Position numbers and translations under genes: made by a program. Shown piece after piece: positions 13,460 through 19,375 of a stretch of 19,375 nucleotides of DNA. The stretch is from an uncultured Alphaproteobacteria bacterium (GTDB taxonomy: Bacteria > Pseudomonadota > Alphaproteobacteria > Caulobacterales > Caulobacteraceae). The notes beneath the pieces were generated by a model. The model saw only the letters and a program-made list of their open reading frames with translations. It made no database searches and was not told the origin of the DNA. Location: the NCBI GenBank assembly GCA_903933475.1, contig CAIZKE010000028.1, forward strand, positions 1 to 19,375. Direction: 5' to 3'. Each line of letters opens with the position of its first letter. The stretch's first letter is position 1.

Positions 13460-14968
13460 TCAGTCCAGGCCCAGCCGCACGAACTGCGACTCCGGGGCCT
13501 CGATCGCCTTGAGGGCCTCGGCAAGGCGCCGGGCAGCCTGCGTCTCCAGCGGGCTTCCCGCCAGGTTCTCAATCTCGTCCGGATCCGCGACCCGGTCGAA
13601 CAGATAGTTCCCCGAGGGCCGCGTCCGGGCCCAGAAGGGCAGGGCGTCGCCCGCGGCATAGGGCTGGTGGATCACCGGTATGGCGGAGCCCGGCATGCGG
13701 TCGAGGAAGGCCCGGTGGTCGGGGGGCGGCAGGGCGATATGCCGGTCGATCATGTGGGTCGGCATGGTGGACCACCGGTTCGACATCATCGACAGGGGCG
13801 CGTTCTGGCCGGCGGGGCCCCGGGCATATTTCCACTCCCGGGTGACCATGTGGACCTCGCGCCCCCAGACCCCGGTCAGCAGGTGATCCCGAACCGTGTC
13901 CGCCTCGCCGCGCAGGACGGGGAGGAGGGACTGGCCATGGGTGCGCTGTCGGACCTTGACCCCGAACAGGTCGGCCAGGGTGGCGAACAGGTCAACACTG
14001 GTCGTCAGGGCGTCGCAGGCGCCCGGGGCGATGCCCGGGTGGCGGATCATCAGGGGGATGTGGCCGAGGGTATTGTAGACCGGCACGCCGGGCTTTCCCC
14101 AGATGTCCTTCTCGCCCAGGTAGTGCCCGTGGTCGGTGCACACCATGACCAGGGTGTCTTCGGCCAGTCCCTTGTCTTCGATCGCCTTGAAGACCCGCCC
14201 TAGCCAGTGGTCGATCATCGACAGCTTGGCACCATAGCTGGCCCGCAGGCGGCGGGCGCTGGCCTCGCTCAGGACGCCCTTCGCGATCGCCCCCTGCATG
14301 TAGGGCGGCCAGATCATGGGCGGGCCCGAATAGTGGGGGTCGTACATCGAGGCCCAGGGCTCAGGGGTGTCGAAGGGCTCGTGCGGGTCGAATTCGTCGA
14401 TGAACAGGAAGAACCGGTCGTGCCAGCCCGCGTTCTCCTCGATCCAGCGGGCAGCGGCAGACATGGTCCGCGGACCTGGAAAGTCCGGCTCCCCCCGGAA
14501 CCAGCCCCGGCTGTCATGGTAGGGCATGTGATCCCGTCCGAAGATCGGCGCACCCGCCCAGCTGGGATCCGGCCGGGTCTTCCAGGCGTCCCCCTCGTGC
14601 CCGCGCTCGTAGGCCCAGGCGGTGAAGTCGGCGTGGTAGTTCTCGCCGCCGGTCTCGAACAGGTGGGGGTGATCCGAGATGAGCTGCGAGACCACGCCGG
14701 CCTTGTGCAGCTCGTAGGTGATGGCGTCCTCCCAGATCTCCACCGACCCCCAGGCCCGCCAGAGGAAGTCCAGGGCACCGCAGAGGATGTCGTGGCGCGC
14801 AGGCATGCAGGGCAGGGAGCCCGTATGGTGGTTGTCGAACCGGACGGCGGTGCGCGCGAAGGCGTCGAGATTGGGGGTGGCGAACTCGGTCCCGCCATAG
14901 GCACCCAGCATGTGCCGGTTCAGGCTGTCCAGCAGGATGACGACCGCATTCCTCGGCGTGGCGACCAT
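13460..14968 (-). CDS. S1-type sulfatase, cytoplasmic
   Basis: A 502-residue alkaline-phosphatase-superfamily sulfatase. The formylglycine motif CxPxR is present as CMPAR (C54), inside GSLPCMPARHDILCG. The N-terminal metal motif is ILLDSLNRHMLGAYGG with D14. The second metal cluster is CTDHGHYLGEKDIWGK. Modification of C54 to formylglycine would need a maturase not seen in this window. No signal peptide is present (MVATPRNAVVILLDSLN runs straight into the first strand), unlike most polysaccharide sulfatases, so a cytoplasmic small-molecule sulfate or phosphonate-type substrate is possible. ATG 14968 is preceded by GGGAGGGAGAGGAG. It follows lptB by 49 bases and precedes the lipoprotein hydrolase. 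Specific substrate: not determinable. Confidence 0.85.
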   Translation of the reverse strand: MVATPRNAVVILLDSLNRHMLGAYGGTEFATPNLDAFARTAVRFDNHHTGSLPCMPARHDILCGALDFLWRAWGSVEIWEDAITYELHKAGVVSQLISDHPHLFETGGENYHADFTAWAYERGHEGDAWKTRPDPSWAGAPIFGRDHMPYHDSRGWFRGEPDFPGPRTMSAAARWIEENAGWHDRFFLFIDEFDPHEPFDTPEPWASMYDPHYSGPPMIWPPYMQGAIAKGVLSEASARRLRASYGAKLSMIDHWLGRVFKAIEDKGLAEDTLVMVCTDHGHYLGEKDIWGKPGVPVYNTLGHIPLMIRHPGIAPGACDALTTSVDLFATLADLFGVKVRQRTHGQSLLPVLRGEADTVRDHLLTGVWGREVHMVTREWKYARGPAGQNAPLSMMSNRWSTMPTHMIDRHIALPPPDHRAFLDRMPGSAIPVIHQPYAAGDALPFWARTRPSGNYLFDRVADPDEIENLAGSPLETQAARRLAEALKAIEAPESQFVRLGLD

Positions 14969-15017
14969 GCTCCTCTCCCTCCCGAAGACCGATGACAGGG
15001 CGAAGGCCCCGGCGGCG

Positions 15018-15752
15018 TCAGGCGAACTGTTCCCCGAGGTAGACGCGCCGGACCTCGGGATTGTCGACGATCTCGGCGGGCGTACCCTCCAGCAGGAGCT
15101 CCCCCGCATGGATGATGGCCGCCCTGTCGATGATGTCCAGCGTCTCGCGGACATTGTGGTCGGTGATCATGATGCCGATCCCGCGGGCCTTCAGGTAGCC
15201 GATGACCTCGCGGATGTCGGCGATGGCCAGGGGGTCGATCCCGGCGAAGGGCTCGTCCAGCAGCATGTAGGCCGGCTCGGACGCCAGGGCGCGGGCGATT
15301 TCGACGCGCCGCCGCTCGCCACCGGACAGGGAGATGGCGGGAGACTTGCGCAGGTGGTCGATCCGGAGCTCGCCGAGCAGCCCGGCCACGGTCTCCCGGG
15401 CCTTGCGCGGTTCGGGCTCACGCAGTTCCACGATTGCCATGACGTTTTCCTCGACCGTCATGCCCCGGAAGATGGATGGCTCCTGAGGCAGGTACCCCAG
15501 GCCCATGCGCGCGCGCTGGTACATGGGCTGGGCGGTGATATTCTCCCCGTCCAGCCAGATCGCGCCCTCGTCGGCGGCGACCAGTCCGGTGATCATGTAG
15601 AAGCAGGTGGTCTTGCCGGCTCCGTTCGGACCCAGCAGCCCCTTCACCTCACCCCGGCCGAGGCGCAGGGACACGCCCTTGACCACGGCGCGGCCGCGGT
15701 AGGTCTTGCCGATCCGGTCGACGACCAGACCTTCCTGGACAGGAGCCTCCAT
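15018..15752 (-). CDS. lptB: LPS export ABC transporter ATPase LptB
   Basis: LptB powers extraction of LPS from the inner membrane together with LptFG and LptC. The 244 residues contain Walker A GPNGAGKTT (41-49), Q-loop Q90 in GYLPQEPSIFRGMTVEEN (typical LptB wording), signature LSGGE (142-146), Walker B MLLDEPFAGIDP (163-174) and switch H199 (ITDHNVRETL). The C-terminal YLGEQF is also LptB-like. It starts nine bases after lptA. In many proteobacteria rpoN follows directly, but here a sulfatase gene comes next. Confidence 0.97.
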   Translation of the reverse strand: MEAPVQEGLVVDRIGKTYRGRAVVKGVSLRLGRGEVKGLLGPNGAGKTTCFYMITGLVAADEGAIWLDGENITAQPMYQRARMGLGYLPQEPSIFRGMTVEENVMAIVELREPEPRKARETVAGLLGELRIDHLRKSPAISLSGGERRRVEIARALASEPAYMLLDEPFAGIDPLAIADIREVIGYLKARGIGIMITDHNVRETLDIIDRAAIIHAGELLLEGTPAEIVDNPEVRRVYLGEQFA

Positions 15753-15761
15753 GTCGCGACC

Positions 15762-16313
15762 CTACTTCGGCGCGTCGGGCGAGGCGCCCGGATAGATGAC
15801 GGTGCGGACCCGGCGGCCGGAGCGCTCCCCGCCGCCCTCCATGCGCGCGTCCCCGCTGACCGTGTTCACCACCAGGCGCTCTCCCTTCATGACGTCCTGC
15901 CCGCGGGAGGCGGCGACCGAGCCGGTGACGGTTAGCGTCTGGGTCTTGGCGTCGTAGACGGCCTTGTCGCCGCGAACCCTCTGCTCGGGGGTCACGTAGA
16001 ACACAGATCCCGTCGCCTCCATCCGCAGGAGATCACTGCTGCAGCCGTTCTTGCCGCCGCCCGGGGGCGCCGGGGCGTAGATAATCTTGAGTTCATTGGC
16101 CCGAAGGCGGCTGGTCTCCTGCAGGGCCTCGGCCCCGCCGCTATAGACGGCGGAACACTGGCTGTTCACCAGTTCCAGCTGGTCGGCGGTGATGTCCACG
16201 GGCGCCTTGGAATTGCGGGCCAGCTGGGCCTGGGCGACAGGTGCCAAGGCCAGTCCGAGGCCTAGGGCGACGATCGCCGCCGCCGTCCGGACGCTGTGCT
16301 GAAGGCTCGTCAT
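15762..16313 (-). CDS. lptA: LPS transport periplasmic protein LptA
   Basis: LptA forms the periplasmic bridge that carries LPS from LptC to LptD. The 183-residue precursor has a Sec signal peptide cleaved about A29 (APVAQA|Q), then a beta-jellyroll OstA_N domain (VDITADQLELV..., YDAKTQTLTVTGSVAASRGQDVMKGERLVVNTVSGDARMEGG). A loop rich in proline and glycine (PAPPGGGKNGCSS, near residues 81-93) interrupts the domain. It carries C91, which could pair with C53; I do not know this from other LptA proteins. It lies 15 bases after lptC and 9 before lptB. Confidence 0.93.
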   Translation of the reverse strand: MTSLQHSVRTAAAIVALGLGLALAPVAQAQLARNSKAPVDITADQLELVNSQCSAVYSGGAEALQETSRLRANELKIIYAPAPPGGGKNGCSSDLLRMEATGSVFYVTPEQRVRGDKAVYDAKTQTLTVTGSVAASRGQDVMKGERLVVNTVSGDARMEGGGERSGRRVRTVIYPGASPDAPK

Positions 16314-16328
16314 CGCTTGTTCCCGCGC

Positions 16329-16955
16329 TTAGGGCCCGGACCTCGGCTCCAGGCGGGTGGAGACCCCGCCGCCGAACACCAGACGGTCGCCCTTGTCGTA
16401 TACGCCATAGGACTTCGCATTGATTTCGCCAAGCGAACCCACGCCCTGGATAGCGCCGTCGCCCACGAGTTCACCCAGCGCCGTGTCGAAGGTCGAGGCC
16501 CCGGTCAGGAAGCTGATGTCGCCGCCGTTCAGCTGGACGTCCCCGGTCAGCTTCAGGAGATGCCTGGATTCGTTGTAGTCCCCCGTTTTCGAAGAGACCC
16601 GGATCGGTTCCGCCGGGTCCCGGCGGAGCAACAGCACCGGTTGGTCGAGCAGGACCCGGTCATAGTCCTTGGGATCACGCGTGGCGGTGCGGGCCGTGAG
16701 GGTGAAGGCCCGGCCCCTGCGGTCCTGGCCGACAAAGCGCGGATTGACGAGCTGGATCGACGCCCCCGCCTCCACCGGCCGGGCGCGAGGCGCGGCGAAC
16801 AGGGCGCGGACGAGATAGCCGGCGAGGACGAGGAAGATCAGCCCGACGAGGGCCGGTAGGAGCCGTCTCAGGCCCTGGACGCGGCGGGAGCGCCGTCGCC
16901 AGGCCACACCCTCGCGGGTCCGGCGGCCAGCCGCGGTGAGCGCCGCTTCGCTCAT
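16329..16955 (-). CDS. lptC: LPS export protein LptC
   Basis: LptC is a bitopic inner-membrane protein that takes LPS from LptB2FG and hands it to LptA. The 208 residues contain a basic N-terminal tail, a transmembrane helix at about 32-53 (LLPALVGLIFLVLAGYLVRALF) and a periplasmic OstA-like domain (VNPRFVGQDRRGRAFTLTARTA, then LTGDVQLNGGDISFLTGASTFDTALGELVGDGAIQG). The start is ATG 16955. It follows rnd by 21 bases and lptA follows at 15 bases. Sequence divergence between LptC proteins is high, but context and topology support the call. Confidence 0.92.
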   Translation of the reverse strand: MSEAALTAAGRRTREGVAWRRRSRRVQGLRRLLPALVGLIFLVLAGYLVRALFAAPRARPVEAGASIQLVNPRFVGQDRRGRAFTLTARTATRDPKDYDRVLLDQPVLLLRRDPAEPIRVSSKTGDYNESRHLLKLTGDVQLNGGDISFLTGASTFDTALGELVGDGAIQGVGSLGEINAKSYGVYDKGDRLVFGGGVSTRLEPRSGP

Positions 16956-16976
16956 ATCCAGACGCCAGCCGCAGGC

Positions 16977-17594
16977 TCAGGCATGGGCGAAGATATCCAT
17001 GTCCTCCCACCCCTCAACGTCGAGAAGGGCGCGGTGGGGGAGAAATCGGAAGCAGGCCTCGGCAAGCTCGGCCCGTCCCTCCCGGCGGAGCATGTCGTCC
17101 AGCCGCTCACGCAGGCGGTGAAGGTGAAGGACATCCGAAGCCGCATAGGCGATCTGTTCCGGGGTCAGGGTGGTCGCGCCCCAGTCCGAGCTCTGCTGGA
17201 CCTTGGACATGTCGACGCCCAGCAGCTCCCGGGACAGGTCCTTCAGCCCATGCTTGTCGGTGTAGGTCCGGGCCAGCTTGGAGGCGATCTTGGTGCAATA
17301 GACCGGCGCCGCCAGGACCCCCAGGTGGAGGTGGAACATGGCGATGTCGAACCGCCCGAAATGCAGGATCTTGGTCACCGCAGGATCGGCCAGAAGGGCC
17401 TTCAGGTTCGGTGCCGCATAGTCGGCCCGGGACAGCTGGACCAGGTGCGCATCGCCATCGCCAGCCGACAGCTGGACCACGCAGAGCGGATCGCGGCCGA
17501 GCCTCAGTCCCATGGTCTCGGAGTCGACGGCTACGGAGGCGACGCCGCCGAAGAGTCCGTCGGGAAGGTCGCCTTGATGAAGATAGTTCGCCAC
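16977..17594 (-). CDS. rnd: Ribonuclease D-type 3'-5' exonuclease (short form)
   Basis: A DEDDy exonuclease that trims 3' ends of structured RNAs such as tRNA precursors. The 205 residues consist of the exonuclease domain alone. The catalytic motifs are DSET (D24, E26), FGRFD (D83) and YAASD (Y150, D154). KHGLKDLSRELLGVDMSKVQQSSDWG is the usual RNase D core. The HRDC domains of E. coli RNase D (about 375 residues) are absent, as in many alphaproteobacterial homologues. The start is GTG 17594. It lies 49 bases downstream of tRNA-Leu on the same strand and leads into lptC, an arrangement that might allow co-transcription with the tRNA. Confidence 0.93.
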   Translation of the reverse strand: MANYLHQGDLPDGLFGGVASVAVDSETMGLRLGRDPLCVVQLSAGDGDAHLVQLSRADYAAPNLKALLADPAVTKILHFGRFDIAMFHLHLGVLAAPVYCTKIASKLARTYTDKHGLKDLSRELLGVDMSKVQQSSDWGATTLTPEQIAYAASDVLHLHRLRERLDDMLRREGRAELAEACFRFLPHRALLDVEGWEDMDIFAHA

Positions 17595-17625
17595 GGTCCG
17601 CCGTCTCCGCCGGTTGAATGTGAAG

Positions 17626-17642
17626 CGTCCCCAGGGGGGACG
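17626..17642 (-). terminator. Hairpin directly after tRNA-Leu
   Basis: CGTCCCC and GGGGACG form a perfect 7-bp stem around AGG, one base after the encoded CCA end of tRNA-Leu. The tail on the minus strand is CTTCACATTC, too T-poor for a strong terminator. Partial read-through into rnd is likely. Confidence 0.5.
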
Positions 17643-17643
17643 G

Positions 17644-17730
<87 letters not shown>

Positions 17731-17758
17731 CCGATCCGTCGGACCGTGCGAGGGCGCT

Positions 17759-17787
17759 TCCTTAGGGCCAAGTCCGGGTCCGGTCAA
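17759..17787 (-). promoter_or_regulatory. Candidate promoter of tRNA-Leu
   Basis: On the minus strand TTGACC (17787-17782), a 17-base spacer and TAAGGA (17764-17759) lie about 30 bases before the tRNA 5' end. Hexamers and spacing agree well with a housekeeping promoter, and the tRNA-Ala element in this window is similar (TTGATC, 17 bases, TAGGTT). Confidence 0.55.
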
Positions 17788-17861
17788 CGTCCATGCGCGT
17801 GACAGGGCGGGCGCCGATTGCAGGGCGGACGGGCATCGTCTATCCCCATCCCCTGAACTTG

Positions 17862-17879
17862 AGCCTTGGAGCCTTGGAG
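17862..17879 (+). repeat. Tandem AGCCTTGG repeat supplying the Shine-Dalgarno
   Basis: AGCCTTGG is repeated head to tail at 17862-17877 and followed by AG. This gives two GGAG cores before the ATG at 17882. The downstream core lies just four bases (AGTC minus overlap) before the start, the upstream one about eleven. Confidence 0.6.
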
Positions 17880-17881
17880 TC

Positions 17882-18856
17882 ATGCCAGACCTCGTCACCG
17901 TGTTCGGGGGTTCCGGGTTCATCGGGACGCAGATCGTCCGGGCCCTGGCCCGCCGGGGCGCACGGGTCCGGGTGGCCGTGCGCCAGCCGCATCTGGCCCA
18001 CGCCATGCGGCTGATGGGCGACGTCGGCCAGGTGGAAGTCGTCCAGGCCAATATCCGCAATGCGGACTCCGTCGCCCGCGCCGTCGAGGGCGCCGATGCC
18101 GTGATCAACCTGGTGGGGCTTCTCTACGAGACCGGGCGCCAGACCTTCCGGTCGGTCCACGTGGAGGCGGCGGCGGTCATCGCCCGGGCCGCAGCGGCGG
18201 CCGGCGCGCGGCTGACCCACATGTCCGCCCTCGGTGCCGACGTCGACTCGCCCGCCCGGTACGCCCGCACCAAGGCGGAGGGCGAGGCCGAAGTCCGCGC
18301 CATCCTGCCCACGGCGGTCATCCTGCGGCCCTCCATCGTGTTCGGTCCGGGGGACGACTTCTTCAACAAGTTCGCCGAAATGGCGGTGATCAGCCCCGCC
18401 CTGCCCCTGATCGGAGGCGGGCGCACCCGCTTCCAGCCCGTCTATGTGGGCGACGTCGCCAGCGCCGCGGCGGAAGTGACGCTGGACCCGCGCCACGCTG
18501 GCCAGACCTTCGAGCTGGGCGGCCCCGGCGTCTTCACCTTCCGCGAGATCCTCGACCTGATCCAGAAGGAGACCGGACGGCGGCGGCTCTATGCGCCCCT
18601 GCCCTTCCCCCTGGCCGGCCTGGTCGGGACCCTCTGCTGGCCCTTCACCCTGACGCCCGTCGCCCCGCCCCTGACCGCCGACCAGGTGCGCCTGCTCCGG
18701 TCCGACAATGTCGTGTCTGGCGAGGCCCCGGGCCTGTCGGACCTGGGCATCGTCCCCGAGACGGTGGAGGCCGTGCTGCCGACCTATCTCTACCGGTTCC
18801 GCAAGGGCGGGCAGTTCGCTGCGGACACCGCCACCGGCGCAGGCCGGCCGGCCTGA
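17882..18856 (+). CDS. NDUFA9-like NAD(P)-binding SDR protein (complex I 39-kDa-like)
   Basis: A 324-residue extended/atypical short-chain dehydrogenase resembling the accessory complex I subunit NDUFA9 found in alphaproteobacteria and mitochondria. The Rossmann motif GGSGFIG lies at 9-15. A ser-tyr-lys set is visible as S115 with Y127-x3-K131 (YARTKAEGE). Also seen are RPSIVFGPGDDFFNKFAEMA and FQPVYVGDVASA. After residue 230 a C-terminal substrate-like domain runs LIQKETGRRRLYAPLPFPLAGLVGTLCWPF, with a hydrophobic helix, and ends in an alanine/glycine-rich tail. ATG 17882 has GGAG close upstream. The enzymatic reaction is unknown; possible roles are complex I assembly or quinone/lipid metabolism. 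It converges on uppP with a three-base gap. Confidence 0.85.
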   Translation: MPDLVTVFGGSGFIGTQIVRALARRGARVRVAVRQPHLAHAMRLMGDVGQVEVVQANIRNADSVARAVEGADAVINLVGLLYETGRQTFRSVHVEAAAVIARAAAAAGARLTHMSALGADVDSPARYARTKAEGEAEVRAILPTAVILRPSIVFGPGDDFFNKFAEMAVISPALPLIGGGRTRFQPVYVGDVASAAAEVTLDPRHAGQTFELGGPGVFTFREILDLIQKETGRRRLYAPLPFPLAGLVGTLCWPFTLTPVAPPLTADQVRLLRSDNVVSGEAPGLSDLGIVPETVEAVLPTYLYRFRKGGQFAADTATGAGRPA

Positions 18857-18864
18857 CCGTCAGG
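18852..18864. other. Palindrome containing both convergent stop codons
   Basis: CCTGAC-C-GTCAGG holds the TGA of the SDR gene (18854-18856) and, on the other strand, the TGA of uppP (18862-18860). The genes are separated by three bases. No intrinsic terminator fits between them. Confidence 0.6.
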
Positions 18865-19375
18865 TCCGGGACAGAAGGACCAGTCCCGCTGCCCCGGCCA
18901 GGATGCGCCACCATCCGAACGGTGCGAAGCCCCGGCGGCTGACGAAGTCGAGCATCACCTTTGCGACGGCATAGCCGACCACCAGGCTCACCCCGAAGCC
19001 GAGGACCAGAAGGCCCAGGCGGTCGCCATGCAGCGACTGGCGGTTCGACCAGAAGTCCAGGACGAAGGCGCCGGCCATGGTCGGCATGGCCAGGAAGAAG
19101 GAGAACTCGGCGGCGGCCCGCTTCTCTACGCCCAGCAGCATGGCCCCGACGATGGTGCCTCCCGAGCGGGAGACGCCGGGGATTATGGCCAGGGTCTGGA
19201 AGAGACCGACCAGCAGGGAGGTCTTCAGGCTCAGCGCCATGGCGTCGGTCTCCCGGGGGGCGGGCGCCCTGCGGTCGATGACCAGGAGGACCAGGCCGCC
19301 GAGGATCAGGGACACGCAGATCAGCCTCGGGCTCAGGAAGAGCACGTCCTTGATGACGTCATGCAGCAGGGCGCC
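18860..19375 (-). CDS. uppP: Undecaprenyl-diphosphatase UppP/BacA, 5' end cut by window edge
   Basis: UppP dephosphorylates undecaprenyl diphosphate at the inner membrane, recycling the carrier for peptidoglycan and O-antigen synthesis and giving bacitracin resistance. The last 171 codons of a family usually near 265-275 residues are present; the frame stays open to base 19375 (ALLHDVIKDVLFLSPRLIC). The second conserved catalytic motif is PGVSRSGGTIVGAMLLGVEK. Four or more hydrophobic segments follow, for example FFLAMPTMAGAFVLDF and LLVLGFGVSLVVGYAVAKVML, and a positively charged end (VSRRGFAPFGWWRI). The first motif (EGxTE) lies beyond the window. The stop is three bases from the convergent SDR gene stop. 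Confidence 0.95.
   Translation of the reverse strand, partial: GALLHDVIKDVLFLSPRLICVSLILGGLVLLVIDRRAPAPRETDAMALSLKTSLLVGLFQTLAIIPGVSRSGGTIVGAMLLGVEKRAAAEFSFFLAMPTMAGAFVLDFWSNRQSLHGDRLGLLVLGFGVSLVVGYAVAKVMLDFVSRRGFAPFGWWRILAGAAGLVLLSRT

Noticed and set aside
13447..13659. N-terminal extension of the hydrolase frame into the sulfatase
   Set aside because: The lipoprotein signal must be N-terminal, and the extension is an arginine-rich shadow of the sulfatase 3' end.
14969..15154. N-terminal extension of the sulfatase frame into lptB
   Set aside because: It overlaps the lptB coding end and shows no signal peptide or domain; ATG 14968 has a strong Shine-Dalgarno.
17731..18108. Minus-strand open frame across tRNA-Leu and the SDR 5' end
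   Set aside because: It reads through a tRNA gene and is antisense to a confident gene; no recognisable domain.

Overview
This is a GC-rich, gene-dense chromosomal window from an alphaproteobacterium. The gene order and protein types (FYDLN_acid protein, DUF1150 protein, CP4-like class II EPSP synthase, class A small heat shock protein, long HPF, rpoN-hpf-ptsN cluster) fit Caulobacterales best (Caulobacter, Phenylobacterium or Brevundimonas type). That placement is inferred from protein families, not from a phylogeny. I see no insertion sequence, prophage, CRISPR array or plasmid function. The window is mostly conserved housekeeping sequence.

Region 1 (1-6288, minus strand, read right to left): aroA and cmk overlap as ATGA. 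They are followed by rpsA with its own intrinsic terminator, then ihfB, mscL, trpF and trpB (cut by the left edge). This combines shikimate/tryptophan synthesis, CMP kinase, ribosomal protein S1, the nucleoid protein IHF-beta and a mechanosensitive channel. The FYDLN_acid zinc-ribbon gene diverges from aroA (plus strand, TTG start) and is followed by tRNA-Ala(GGC) and a hairpin terminator.

Region 2 (7154-9664): a GT4-type glycosyltransferase with an unusual C-terminal extension (minus) diverges from an Hsp20-DUF1150 pair (plus). The hsp20 leader can fold into a hairpin that closely matches a ROSE-type RNA thermometer. It has a UCGCU:AGGA pairing with a bulged G over the Shine-Dalgarno sequence, and a sigma32-like promoter lies upstream. 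This is the most interesting non-coding element in the window.

Region 3 (9695-17730, minus strand): tRNA-Leu(CAG), rnd, lptC, lptA, lptB, an S1-type sulfatase, a lipoprotein alpha/beta hydrolase, rpoN, hpf and ptsN form one long co-directional block. lptC-lptA-lptB supply the periplasmic bridge and the ATPase of LPS transport. rpoN-hpf-ptsN is the familiar sigma54, hibernation factor and nitrogen-PTS block. The sulfatase/hydrolase pair sits between lptB and rpoN, which are adjacent in many proteobacteria, so it looks like an accessory insertion.

Region 4 (17882-19375): an NDUFA9-like SDR protein (plus) converges, with only three bases between stop codons, on the C-terminal part of uppP (minus, cut by the right edge).
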